DNA of 54,983 nucleotides from Thermoplasmata archaeon (GTDB taxonomy: Archaea > Thermoplasmatota > Thermoplasmata > Methanomassiliicoccales > Methanomethylophilaceae): contig SUSX01000004.1 in the NCBI GenBank assembly GCA_015063195.1, positions 1-54,983 on the forward strand, written 5' to 3'. This document shows positions 40,130 to 49,385 of the stretch, piece after piece (positions within the stretch are counted from its first letter, which is position 1; every line of letters starts with the position of its first letter). Below the pieces are notes generated by a model. That model was not told the origin of the DNA. It worked only from the letters and a program-made list of their open reading frames with translations, and did not search any database. The position numbers were made by a program, and so were the translations under genes.

Positions 40130-43100
40130 TTGACTAAATCAGCATTGGTTATCGGTGGAGGAATCGCAGGTATCCAGGCTTCGTTGGATCTTGCCGACAG
40201 GGACATCCACGTCTACTTGGTAGAGAAAGACCCTACCATCGGTGGAAAGATGTGCCGTCTCGACAAGACATTCCCTACGAACGACTGTTCCGCTTGTATC
40301 CTCTCGCCTAAGATGGCAGATTGTGCAGGTCACCCCAACGTTACCGTTTTGTCCTATTCAGAGGTCATTAAGGTCGACGGAGAGGCAGGAGACTTCAAGG
40401 TTACCGTTAAGAAGAAGCCCAGGTACGTTAAGCTCAACGAGTGTACCGGATGCGGTGACTGTATCGCAAAGTGTCCTACAAAGAACATCCCCGACGAGTT
40501 CGAATACGGACTCACAACAAGGAAAGCAATCTACATCCCCCACGCACAGGCTGTTCCCAGGGTTGCACTTATCGACCCCAACTACTGCCGTAAGATCCTC
40601 AAGGACAAGTGTGGACTCTGTGAGACTGCTTGTAAGAAGGGAGCAATCAACTACAAAGATGTCGAGACAGAGGAAGTCATCGAAGTCGGTTCAATCATCG
40701 CCGCAACCGGATTCCAGCTTTGGGACGCAGGAATCGCCACAGAGTACGGCTACGGAAGGTACGACAACGTCGTTACATCCATGGAATTCGAGAGAATGAT
40801 GTGTGCATCCGGTCCTGACCACGGACACATCAAGTGCCCCTCCAACGGAGAAGCACCCGAGAGAATCGCATTCATCCAGTGCTGTGGATCAAGGTCCGAA
40901 AAGAAGGGCTGGAAGAAATACTGTTCATCAGTCTGCTGTACATATGCAACCAAGCAGGCAATGATCACAAAGGAACACGCAGACGTTCACGAGGATATCT
41001 TCTTCATGGACATCAGGTCCTACGGAAAGGAATTCGAAGCCTACATCAAGAGAGGAGAATCCCAGTACGGAATCAACATGCACAGGAGTGCACGTGTCTC
41101 CAACATCGAGGAAGACCCCGAGACAAAGAAGCTCACCGTCTTCTACACAGACAAGGACGGAAACCCCGTCAACGCACAGTACGACCTCGTCGTTCTCTCA
41201 ATCGGTCTCAACCCACCTGAGGGAGCAGAGGAACTCTCAAAGGTCCTCGGAGTCGAACTCAACGAGTACGGATTCTGTGAGACATCAGTCTTCAAGCCCT
41301 TGGAGACAACCAGGCCCGGTATCCTCGTTTCAGGAGCATTCTCCGCACCTAAGGATATCCCCACAACTGTCGCAGAGTCATCAGGAGCAGCAGCAAAGGC
41401 AGGTTCCTACATCGTAGATGAGAACTTCGAGCCTTGCGCACCCAAGGTCTATCCCCCAGAAAAGGATGTTTCCGGACAGGAACCCCGCATCGGAGTCTGG
41501 GTCTGTGAATGTGGTATCAACATCGGAGCAACAGTCGATGTTCCCGCAGTCGCAAAATACGCAGAGAATCTCCCCGGAGTCGTCTATTCAACATCCACAA
41601 TGTACGCATGTGCACAGGACACACTCCAGGCAATCTCACTCGCAATCAAAGAGCACGACCTCAACCGTGTCGTCGTTGCATCCTGTACACCCAGGACACA
41701 CGAGCCCCTCTTCAGGATTGCATGCCGTGAGGGAGGACTTAACCAGTACCTCTTCAACATGGCAAACATCCGTGACCAGTGTTCATGGATTCACATGCAC
41801 GAGCCTGAGGCAGCAACAAAGAAGGCAAAAGACCTCGTAAGGATGGCAATCGCAAAGGCAGCACTTCTCGAGCCTCTCGAGGGTTCAAAGATCCCTGTCA
41901 CCAACTCCGCAGCAGTTATCGGAGGAGGAATCACAGGTATGACCACCGCACTCGACATCGCAGCACAGGGATTCCCCGTACACCTTGTCGACAGGGCAGG
42001 ACAGCTCGGAGGTCAGGCACTCGCATTCAGGCACAAGGAAGACGGAGTCGACACACAGGAATTCGTCCAGGACCTTATCAAGAAAGTAGAGGCAAACAAA
42101 CTCATCACAGTTCACCTCAACGCAGAAGTCAAGGACCTCCCCGGATTCGTTGGAAACTTCAGGCTCCAGCTTAAAGACGGAACAGATGAGGCAGTCGGTG
42201 CAGTCATCCTCGCAGTAGGATCACCTGCATACGCACCTACAGAGTACAACTACGGAAAGGACGCAAAAGTCATGACCGCACTCGAGGCAGAGAATGCAAT
42301 CGCAGACGGCAAATTCAACGCAAAGAACGTTGCATTCATCCAGTGTGTCGGATCAAGGAACGAAAACGTCAGCTACTGTTCACGTGTCTGCTGTACAACT
42401 GCACTCAGGAACGCAATCCAGATCAAACTCGCAGATCCCACAACCAATGTCACAATCTTCCACAAGGACATCAGGACATACGGATTCCGCGAGGAGATGT
42501 ACAAGAAGGCATCCGAAGTCGGAGTTAAATTCCTCAGATACGCAGAGGACGCACCTCTCCCCGCATACGACGGAAACAACGTCACAGCATTCGACACAAT
42601 CCTCGGAGCAGACGTTTCAGTACCTGTCGACTGCGTCATCCTCTCCAACGGTATCACACCTGTCCGCGAAGAGAAGGAAGAGCTTGCAAAGATGCTCAAA
42701 GTCCCCATCAGCAAAGATGGATTCTACTTCGAAGCACACCAGAAGCTCAGGCCTGTTGATTTCGCAACAGAAGGAGTATACGTTGCAGGACTTGCACACT
42801 GGCCCAAACACATGGACGAGTGTATCGCACAGGGATCAGGAGCAGCTTCAAGAGCACTCACCATCATCTCCAAGCCCTTCCTCACATCAGAGGGTATCGT
42901 TGCATCAGTCAACGAGAACTACTGTGACGGATGCGGAGTTTGTGAAGGATGCTGTGAATACAAAGCAATCACAATCGAAGAAGTCGATGGCAAACTCAAG
43001 TCCAACGTCAACGCAGGACTTTGTAAGGGATGCGGATGCTGTGTTGCAGCATGTCCCTCTGGAGCAATGGAACAGAAAGGATTCAAGAACAACCAGATTC

Positions 43101-43147
43101 AGGCAGAGATTGATGCCTGTCTTGACTTCCCCGTAGGAGGAGAGTGA
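40130..43147 (+). CDS. hdrA: Heterodisulfide reductase subunit A, double-FAD fused form
   Basis: A 1005-residue flavo-iron-sulfur protein, against about 650 for ordinary HdrA. Residues 1-440 form one FAD domain (VIGGGIAGI at 7-15) with an inserted ferredoxin (CTGCGDCIAKCP at 105-116 and CGLCETAC at 161-168). Residues 453-590 are the HdrA N-terminal domain (VWVCECGINIG, VVASCTPRTHEP). A second FAD domain starts at VIGGGITGM (597-605), and two [4Fe-4S] motifs end the protein (932-942 and 965-976). HdrA splits electrons from hydrogen between ferredoxin and CoM-S-S-CoB. The start is TTG with a strong AAGGAGG. HdrB and HdrC are not adjacent. Confidence 0.93.
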   Translation: MTKSALVIGGGIAGIQASLDLADRDIHVYLVEKDPTIGGKMCRLDKTFPTNDCSACILSPKMADCAGHPNVTVLSYSEVIKVDGEAGDFKVTVKKKPRYVKLNECTGCGDCIAKCPTKNIPDEFEYGLTTRKAIYIPHAQAVPRVALIDPNYCRKILKDKCGLCETACKKGAINYKDVETEEVIEVGSIIAATGFQLWDAGIATEYGYGRYDNVVTSMEFERMMCASGPDHGHIKCPSNGEAPERIAFIQCCGSRSEKKGWKKYCSSVCCTYATKQAMITKEHADVHEDIFFMDIRSYGKEFEAYIKRGESQYGINMHRSARVSNIEEDPETKKLTVFYTDKDGNPVNAQYDLVVLSIGLNPPEGAEELSKVLGVELNEYGFCETSVFKPLETTRPGILVSGAFSAPKDIPTTVAESSGAAAKAGSYIVDENFEPCAPKVYPPEKDVSGQEPRIGVWVCECGINIGATVDVPAVAKYAENLPGVVYSTSTMYACAQDTLQAISLAIKEHDLNRVVVASCTPRTHEPLFRIACREGGLNQYLFNMANIRDQCSWIHMHEPEAATKKAKDLVRMAIAKAALLEPLEGSKIPVTNSAAVIGGGITGMTTALDIAAQGFPVHLVDRAGQLGGQALAFRHKEDGVDTQEFVQDLIKKVEANKLITVHLNAEVKDLPGFVGNFRLQLKDGTDEAVGAVILAVGSPAYAPTEYNYGKDAKVMTALEAENAIADGKFNAKNVAFIQCVGSRNENVSYCSRVCCTTALRNAIQIKLADPTTNVTIFHKDIRTYGFREEMYKKASEVGVKFLRYAEDAPLPAYDGNNVTAFDTILGADVSVPVDCVILSNGITPVREEKEELAKMLKVPISKDGFYFEAHQKLRPVDFATEGVYVAGLAHWPKHMDECIAQGSGAASRALTIISKPFLTSEGIVASVNENYCDGCGVCEGCCEYKAITIEEVDGKLKSNVNAGLCKGCGCCVAACPSGAMEQKGFKNNQIQAEIDACLDFPVGGE

Positions 43148-43151
43148 TTAC

Positions 43152-43568
43152 ATGGCAGATTTTGAACCAAGGATCGTAGCATTCTGCTGTAACTGGTGTT
43201 CATACGCCGGAGCAGACGGAGCAGGAGTTGCAAGGCTTCAGATGCCTACCAACTTCCGTATCATCAGGACAATGTGTTCAGCACGTGTCGACCCCGAGCA
43301 TGTTCTCAGAGCATTCTCAAAGGGAGCAGACGGAGTCATCGTTCTCGGATGTCACCCCGCAGACTGCCACTACATCGGTGGTAACTACAGGGCAAGGAGA
43401 AGAATCGCATTGTTGAGGATGGTTCTCGAACAGTACGGATTCGACCCCAAGAGATTGAAACTCGAGTGGGTTTCAGCATCCGAGGGAGAGAAATTCCAGA
43501 AGACCATCGTAGAGTTCGTTGACACAATCAAGGAGCTCGGACCTACACCTCTCAAAGGAGATGAGTAA
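43152..43568 (+). CDS. mvhD: F420-non-reducing hydrogenase iron-sulfur subunit MvhD
   Basis: A 138-residue [2Fe-2S] protein that connects the hydrogenase to HdrA. AFCCNWCSYAGADGAG, IIRTMCSARVDPEHVLRAF and LGCHPADCHYIGGNYRA are the conserved Cys-containing segments. The start follows GGAGGAGAGTGA, four bases after hdrA. Confidence 0.96.
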   Translation: MADFEPRIVAFCCNWCSYAGADGAGVARLQMPTNFRIIRTMCSARVDPEHVLRAFSKGADGVIVLGCHPADCHYIGGNYRARRRIALLRMVLEQYGFDPKRLKLEWVSASEGEKFQKTIVEFVDTIKELGPTPLKGDE

Positions 43569-43569
43569 G

Positions 43570-44817
43570 ATGGGTGTCGTTGATAAATTGAAATCAGTTT
43601 TCAAGAAGAAAGACGGTGAGGCAGCACCTGCAGCAGAAGCCAAAGCAGCTCCCGCAGCAGCACCCAAGGCAGCACCTGCAGCAGCACCCGTCGTAGCAGC
43701 TGGAGAGTCCACAATGGACGGTTCAGTTTACGCAAAGGCATCCGCATTGGGCCCCATTCCCGGATACGTTCCCGGACTCGGAGCACCCGAAGGCGGAAAG
43801 ATTAAGGTCGCTCTCTACTGGGCAGCAGCATGCGGAGGATGTGATGTTTCAGTCCTCGACTCAGATGAGAAGATCTTGAACATCGGTGCAATGGCAGACA
43901 TCGTCATGTGGCCTATTGCAGCAGATGGAAAAGAGAAGGACATCGAAGAGATGGAAGACGGTGCAATCACCGTTTCAATCATCAACGGTGCAGTCAGGAA
44001 CAGCGAGAACGAGCACATGGTCAAACTCCTCAGGAAGAAATCCAAGCTCGTTGTTGCATACGGTACATGCGCAGCATTCGGAGGAACACCTTCACTTGCT
44101 AACCTTACCGGCGGAGCACAGGACATCTTGGACTACGTATACACCAAGACACCTACCTCAGCAGACTTCCAGGCACAGTACCACGCAGACAAGCCTGTCA
44201 TCCCCCAGACCGAAATTCAGGTCCCAGAGGGAACATTGACACTCCCTGTCCTTTACGACACAGTAAAGTCATTGGATCAGGTCATCGATGTCGACTACTA
44301 TGTACCCGGATGCCCCCCTACACAGGAAACACTCGCAGTTCTCTTGGACGCAGTCGTAGGATTCGTCTACAAGGGAGAGGCACTTCCTCCCAAGGGAGCA
44401 ACAATCGGAACAACAAAGAAGACACTCTGTGAGGAATGCCCCAGGCACAAAGAGAACAGAAGAATCGACAGAATCTACGAACCCCACGAGGTTGACGTTG
44501 AGCCCGATCTCTGTTTGATGGACCAGGGAATCCTCTGTCTTGGAGCAGCAACCGCAGGTGGATGCGGTGCAAAGTGTACACGCGCTGGACAGCCCTGCCG
44601 TGGATGCTACGGACCCACAGATGCAGTTTCAGAACTTGGAGCATCTGTCTTCACAGCAGTTGCATCACTCTTCCCCGTCATCGAGGAAGACCCCACCTGT
44701 AAGGAAGATAAGATCATCGAGATCATGTCATCAGTCAAAGATCCTCTCGGATACTTCTATGCATTCTCGATGTCTAAGTCATTGATCAAGAGATCAGTCA
44801 AAGAAGGAGGTCAGTAA
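43570..44817 (+). CDS. mvhG: F420-non-reducing hydrogenase small subunit MvhG with Ala/Pro-rich linker
   Basis: A 415-residue small subunit, longer than the usual 300 or so. Residues about 15-45 are an Ala/Pro/Lys low-complexity stretch (repeats of APAAA and KAAP). The catalytic-cluster region has ACGGCDVSVLDSDEK, with YGTCAAFGGTP and VPGCPPTQETL after it. The C-terminal clusters are CEECPRHKENRRIDRIYEP and GGCGAKCTRAGQPCRGCYGP. It carries electrons from the NiFe site to MvhD. The ATG at 43570 has GGAG about 10 bases upstream; ATG 43561 is too close to it. Confidence 0.94.
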   Translation: MGVVDKLKSVFKKKDGEAAPAAEAKAAPAAAPKAAPAAAPVVAAGESTMDGSVYAKASALGPIPGYVPGLGAPEGGKIKVALYWAAACGGCDVSVLDSDEKILNIGAMADIVMWPIAADGKEKDIEEMEDGAITVSIINGAVRNSENEHMVKLLRKKSKLVVAYGTCAAFGGTPSLANLTGGAQDILDYVYTKTPTSADFQAQYHADKPVIPQTEIQVPEGTLTLPVLYDTVKSLDQVIDVDYYVPGCPPTQETLAVLLDAVVGFVYKGEALPPKGATIGTTKKTLCEECPRHKENRRIDRIYEPHEVDVEPDLCLMDQGILCLGAATAGGCGAKCTRAGQPCRGCYGPTDAVSELGASVFTAVASLFPVIEEDPTCKEDKIIEIMSSVKDPLGYFYAFSMSKSLIKRSVKEGGQ

Positions 44818-46335
44818 ATGGCCGGACCTATTATTTGGGATGAGAAGAAGAAAGTAGACTCAAAGAGAATCCTCGTCGACCCCATTACCCGTCTTGAGGG
44901 ACACGGAAAGATCGAGATTTTCCTTGACGACAACGGAAACGTCGAGAACTGCTACTGGCAGGTTCCCGAACTCAGAGGATTCGAGAGATTCTGTGTCGGA
45001 AGGAAGGTAACAGAGCTCAACCAGATTACCGCAAGGCTTTGCGGAGTCTGTCCCGGAGCACACCACCTCGCAGCAACAAAGGCAATCGACGGATGTTACA
45101 GCACAAAGCCTACTGAGACAGCATTCCTCATCAGGGATCTGTTCTACCACGCACACTTCGTACACAGCCACATTGCACACTTCTACGCATTGGCTGCACC
45201 CGACTTCGTCTGCGGACCTGCAGCACCTGCAGCAGAGAGGAACGTCCTTGGAGTCGTTGGAAGGGTCGGACTCGAGCTCGGAGGAGCAGTCCTCAGGGCA
45301 AGGTCACAGGCACAGAAGATCCAGGCAATCATCGGTGGAAAGGCAACACACCCCCTCATGGGAGTTCCTGGTGGAGTTTCAAAGCCCATCAACGCCGCTG
45401 AGCAGAAAGAGATTGTCGAGTACGCAGAGAACCTCGTCGAGTTCGCAAAGACCTCAATGCAGGTCCTTAAGGACGTCGTTCTTTCAAACTCCGAGTACGT
45501 CGACATTATCAAGAACCCCGACCTTTACTACCAGGACTCATACTACATGGGTCTCGTAGGAGAGGGCAACACACTCGAATTCCACGACGGACCTGTAAGG
45601 GTTCTCGACCCCAACGGAAAGGAATTCGCAAAGTATGACGCATATGACTACCTCGACAACATCTCCGAGGCAGTCGAGCCCTGGTCATACGAGAAGTTCC
45701 CCTACCTCAAGAAGATCGGATACAAGGGACTTGTTACCGGAATGGACTCAGGTATCTACCGTGCAACACCCCTTTCAAGGATCAATGTATGTGACAAGAT
45801 CTCCACACCTATCGCACAGGAAGAGTTGGAAGCATTCCGTGGATTCTTCAAGGATCTCGGAGTCGAGGGACCTGTCCACTTCACACTCGCAACACACTGG
45901 GCAAGGATTATCGAGTTGATCTACGCAGCAGAGAAGACCTTGGAAGACGCACAGTGCAAGGACCTCCTCAACGGAGACATCAAACAGAAGGACATCGTAC
46001 CCGGCGGACGCGGAGTAGGATGTGTAGAGGCACCCAGAGGAACACTCACACACGACTACACATGCGACGAGAACGGTATCGTTACAGCATGTAACCTCGT
46101 TGTCGGAACAACCAACAACAACGGTTCCATGAACATCGATGTCAAGAAGGCAGCAATGGGATTGATCAAGAACTTCGAAGTCTCTCCCGGTCTGTTGAAC
46201 ATGGTGGAAATGGCCTTCAGGGCATACGACCCCTGTAACTCATGTGCAACACACAGCCTTCCCGGAAAGATGCCTCTCACTGCAGTCATCAAAGACAGAG
46301 ATGGCGCAGTTCTTGAGACAGTCTCCAGGCAGTAA
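44818..46335 (+). CDS. mvhA: F420-non-reducing hydrogenase large (NiFe) subunit MvhA
   Basis: A 505-residue NiFe-hydrogenase large subunit. RLCGVCPGAHH (C75, C78) and DPCNSCATH (C473, C476) bind the Ni-Fe centre. A 26-residue tail after His479 should be removed by an endopeptidase after metal insertion. The ATG directly follows the mvhG stop with GGAGG upstream. Codon use in this operon is strongly biased (AAC, ATC, TTC, GCA), as expected for highly expressed methanogenesis genes. Confidence 0.96.
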   Translation: MAGPIIWDEKKKVDSKRILVDPITRLEGHGKIEIFLDDNGNVENCYWQVPELRGFERFCVGRKVTELNQITARLCGVCPGAHHLAATKAIDGCYSTKPTETAFLIRDLFYHAHFVHSHIAHFYALAAPDFVCGPAAPAAERNVLGVVGRVGLELGGAVLRARSQAQKIQAIIGGKATHPLMGVPGGVSKPINAAEQKEIVEYAENLVEFAKTSMQVLKDVVLSNSEYVDIIKNPDLYYQDSYYMGLVGEGNTLEFHDGPVRVLDPNGKEFAKYDAYDYLDNISEAVEPWSYEKFPYLKKIGYKGLVTGMDSGIYRATPLSRINVCDKISTPIAQEELEAFRGFFKDLGVEGPVHFTLATHWARIIELIYAAEKTLEDAQCKDLLNGDIKQKDIVPGGRGVGCVEAPRGTLTHDYTCDENGIVTACNLVVGTTNNNGSMNIDVKKAAMGLIKNFEVSPGLLNMVEMAFRAYDPCNSCATHSLPGKMPLTAVIKDRDGAVLETVSRQ

Positions 46336-46343
46336 ACGAATTA

Positions 46344-46362
46344 GGGGGATTTCCCCCTTTTT
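46344..46362 (+). terminator. Terminator of the hdrA-mvhDGA operon
   Basis: GGGGGA (46344-46349) pairs with TCCCCC (46352-46357) and is followed by TTTTT, 8 bases after the mvhA stop. It is the most intrinsic-terminator-like element in the window. Confidence 0.65.
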
Positions 46363-46422
46363 CACTTTAAACTTCTGTAATAACAATATGATAAATGGTG
46401 TTCTAAATTCATGAACGGACAA

Positions 46423-47202
46423 TCACTGATTATCAGTGTTTCTTTTTCCGAATGGTGAACGACGGCATTTCACCATATTGTCAGATCTTTTACCCAAAAA
46501 TATTCCGTCAAGAAGGAATATTTCTGAATTATCCAGATCTATGAATTCTTCCTTCATAAGTGGCCCTAGGAAATCTCCGTCTATTGTATTTACAGCAGAT
46601 CCCCCTAGGATTCTATTGAATGCCGGAACAACGATGAATGACTCCGGATGTTCAGAATATTTTTCTCCTCCGGAAATAAACTTCCCTCTTAGCCAGCAAG
46701 GTTCTGTTGTCTGTTTTCCTACGCCGTCCACGAAAGTCATAGCAGGATGATTGTGTGCCATAACCAGTGTCTTACACCTCATAGTGTCTGCGGACGGCCA
46801 TGTGTGTCCGTGAACGAAACCTACATCACCGATCCTAATGCCTGTGGCAGGCGCCAGTTTAATTTCCGGAGGCAGGAACTCTTCGATATTGGTATCGTGA
46901 TTGCCTCTGACAATAATCACATCATCAAACAGTTCTCTTAATCCGCAGAAGAAATCTGGTATCTCTCTATATTCCTGTTTGGATGAACCAGGGACGCTGT
47001 TTTTCACATCCCCTAGCACGATCAATCTGTTGCATCCTTCCGATGCTTCAGTAATGGTATCAAACATGTCCTGGGTCCTGGACGTCAAATGGAATCCTTT
47101 ACTCATAAGATGAGATTCAACACCAATATGCAGGTCTGCAATCACAAGATTGTTATCAACACGCAGTGCAGGAATTCCGTATATCGGTTGAATCTCAGTC
47201 AT
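46423..47202 (-). CDS. Calcineurin-like metallophosphoesterase (COG1407/ICC-like)
   Basis: A 259-residue protein. VIADLHIGVESHL, VLGDVKNSVPG, VRGNHDTNIEEF and FVHGHTWPS are the metal-binding motifs of the archaeal COG1407 phosphoesterases. Substrate unknown; in many archaea a related gene lies next to Lhr-like helicases. It overlaps the NAD(P)HX repair gene by eight bases. Confidence 0.85.
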   Translation of the reverse strand: MTEIQPIYGIPALRVDNNLVIADLHIGVESHLMSKGFHLTSRTQDMFDTITEASEGCNRLIVLGDVKNSVPGSSKQEYREIPDFFCGLRELFDDVIIVRGNHDTNIEEFLPPEIKLAPATGIRIGDVGFVHGHTWPSADTMRCKTLVMAHNHPAMTFVDGVGKQTTEPCWLRGKFISGGEKYSEHPESFIVVPAFNRILGGSAVNTIDGDFLGPLMKEEFIDLDNSEIFLLDGIFLGKRSDNMVKCRRSPFGKRNTDNQ

Positions 47203-48565
47203 GTAGCCTCTCTTTCAATACGTGTCCTATCTCGTTGGTAACATCGACAGAGGTCATACCGTATGAATGTTCGGAAAATGCTCTTTCGCCGGCCAGACCG
47301 CATATATGGGTACCTAGGCAGGCTGCATCAAATGAGTCCATGCCCTTAGATCTCAGCCCTGCGATAATTCCTGAAAGGACATCTCCTGTTCCGCCTACTG
47401 TCATTGCAGGGCATCCTGTATGGTTTTTTCTGGATTTTGAAGAGCAGTAGATTATGTCCACTGGTCCTTTTCTGACAACAGTCCCATATAAGGAACAGAA
47501 GTCATATAAGGACTGGTCAGATGGATTGTCTATTAACCTTTTCAGTTCTCTGCTGTGTGGAGTAAATATAAGATCTTTATTTCTGGGTATGTTGTTAGCT
47601 ATAGCTGTAATGCCGTCTGCATCAATTACAGTCGGTATCTCCAGTCTTTGAACCAATTCCCTGACTGCATCTATGGTCTTTTCATCAAGACCAAGTCCGG
47701 GGCCGATCAATACTGCATCAACGTTTTTAGACATTTTCAGTATTAGTGGGATGTCATCCATGCATAATACATCTGAAGTTAGTTGTTTGACCATGTATGC
47801 CGGAGACATCGATGCAATAGGGGCAAAGCTGGTTTTTGGGGTTGCTATGGTTACCAAATCTACACCTGCCCTAAGTGCAGACAGAGCAGATGATACGGGT
47901 GCTCCAATATATGGTCCTCCGCCAATAATCAGTAGTCTGCCGTTCTGACCTTTATGACTGTCTTTTTTAGATTTAGGATATCTGAGAAAATCACCTGCGT
48001 TTACCGTTTCAACGGCATCAACAGGAATGCCGATATCTGCGACAATAATCTTTCCGCAATTGTCCTGGCTCATGCCTTCTTTGATATCATGGAAAGTTAC
48101 AGTAATGTCAGATTTTACTAAGGTCTCAGTTCCGAATCCCGTAGGTACATCGCAGGAAATGACTTTGATGCCAGCCTGATTCACTGAACTGATATATTCT
48201 GTGTATTCAGGTCTCAGATTACCTTCTACGCCCGTTCCCAAAACACAATCTACGATAAGGTCGTAGTCTGTGAGTTTTACATCTTCATAGGGCATGTATT
48301 CTATGTTGTTCGATGCTTCTATACACAATGGACTTTTTGGTTTTTTGAACGAGGCAACGGTAACATCTTTTTTACAGAATTTGGCAGCGGTGTATCCGTC
48401 ACCGCCGTTGTTGCCGTTACCACAAATGATCAGCGTTCTGCCCGTACATTCAGAGTCTATGATTTCAGCCAGAGCTTTACCTGCGGATTCCATGAGTGAT
48501 TTGACGGGTACTCCGAGACATTCGGAATTTGCATCCAGTATGCGTGAATCCATTATTGAAATCAT
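47195..48565 (-). CDS. nnr: Bifunctional NAD(P)HX epimerase / ADP-dependent dehydratase
   Basis: A 456-residue fusion that repairs hydrated NAD(P)H. The N-terminal epimerase domain (YjeF_N) has LIICGNGNNGGDGYTAAKF. The C-terminal kinase-fold dehydratase has AVLIGPGLGLDEKTI, PTVIDADGITAI, LIFTPHSRELKRL and VGGTGDVLSGIIAGL. Length is close to E. coli YjeF (Nnr). It overlaps the downstream phosphoesterase. Confidence 0.92.
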   Translation of the reverse strand: MISIMDSRILDANSECLGVPVKSLMESAGKALAEIIDSECTGRTLIICGNGNNGGDGYTAAKFCKKDVTVASFKKPKSPLCIEASNNIEYMPYEDVKLTDYDLIVDCVLGTGVEGNLRPEYTEYISSVNQAGIKVISCDVPTGFGTETLVKSDITVTFHDIKEGMSQDNCGKIIVADIGIPVDAVETVNAGDFLRYPKSKKDSHKGQNGRLLIIGGGPYIGAPVSSALSALRAGVDLVTIATPKTSFAPIASMSPAYMVKQLTSDVLCMDDIPLILKMSKNVDAVLIGPGLGLDEKTIDAVRELVQRLEIPTVIDADGITAIANNIPRNKDLIFTPHSRELKRLIDNPSDQSLYDFCSLYGTVVRKGPVDIIYCSSKSRKNHTGCPAMTVGGTGDVLSGIIAGLRSKGMDSFDAACLGTHICGLAGERAFSEHSYGMTSVDVTNEIGHVLKERLHD

Positions 48566-48606
48566 AACGTCGTTATGGATGAAGAAATATAAAAACGGTC
48601 AACGAC

Positions 48607-48897
48607 TCAGCTGTTGGATACAAGAATTTTTCCAATCTCTGCAAGGAGTTTGGTTTTGGAAATCTTTCCTTTTTCTACGCGTACGCATCCAGCTTTCGCT
48701 GCCCAGTTCGCGGGGTATGCAGCGTCCTCGAAAATCTTGTATTCAAGATCGAGGACCATTGCTCCCTTCGCTATTATATCAAGTTCTGGTTTTTCCACAC
48801 AGAGGGATAATGGCGCTCTACGACCTTCAGCACGTGTCCTGGAACTATCGAAGTATTCGGGCCAGATGACTATCGCATTGTCGTCGTCGTATGCCAT
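48607..48897 (-). CDS. srp19: Signal recognition particle protein SRP19
   Basis: A 96-residue SRP RNA-binding protein. IVIWPEYFDSSRTRAEGRRAPL is the conserved start (xPxYxDxxxTxxEGRR), and GCVRVEKGKISKTKLLAEIGKIL continues the fold. SRP RNA is not in this window. It follows S8e on the same strand after 38 bases. Confidence 0.93.
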   Translation of the reverse strand: MAYDDDNAIVIWPEYFDSSRTRAEGRRAPLSLCVEKPELDIIAKGAMVLDLEYKIFEDAAYPANWAAKAGCVRVEKGKISKTKLLAEIGKILVSNS

Positions 48898-48935
48898 ATT
48901 ACCAAAAGGGAAGTGAAGATTGAAAAGGTTTAGGA

Positions 48936-49316
48936 TTATGCAATCAGCACTGCGTTAACGGCTCCATCCTGGCCAGGCCTGGATGTTACGATGGCGTCAC
49001 CAAGTTCGGTTGTGATTGTTGCACCCTTGTTGAGGATGTTACGCTGAACGAAGTTGGGGTCAGCCGGGTTAGCCTTAACATTGACGATCTTGACCTTTGT
49101 GATCTTGTTGGTCTTCTTGTCGACAACGTTTGCGTATTCTGCTGCGAGCATTCCTACCTTGACATTTCCTCCGCAGACGCGGTACGTCTTAAGGCTCTGC
49201 TTTCCGAGCTTTGTGTACTGCTTCTCTCTGCCGATTTCGAATTTCCTCTTTCCCTTGCTGGGGACCAGCCTTCCGCCGGTGGATTTCTTATTGGATTTGC
49301 CTTGCCAAAGTGCCAT
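48936..49316 (-). CDS. rps8e: 30S ribosomal protein S8e
   Basis: A 126-residue small-subunit protein. It starts ALWQGKSNKKSTGGRLVPSKGKR, typical for archaeal S8e, and contains CGGNVKVGMLAAEYANV and NPADPNFVQRNILNKGA. A TTTAAA-like element lies about 30 bases upstream. Confidence 0.96.
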   Translation of the reverse strand: MALWQGKSNKKSTGGRLVPSKGKRKFEIGREKQYTKLGKQSLKTYRVCGGNVKVGMLAAEYANVVDKKTNKITKVKIVNVKANPADPNFVQRNILNKGATITTELGDAIVTSRPGQDGAVNAVLIA

Positions 49317-49385
49317 GATTACTCAAACTACCGAATCATGGTTCTATATTTAAACCTTTACCTTCAGGTTCTTCCTATATGGCGA

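Noticed and set aside
42294-43136. 280-codon alternative frame inside hdrA (and similar ones in 40242-41840)
   Set aside because: Ser/Thr/Gln-rich low-complexity translation in the +1/+2 frame of a strongly codon-biased gene; no family similarity.
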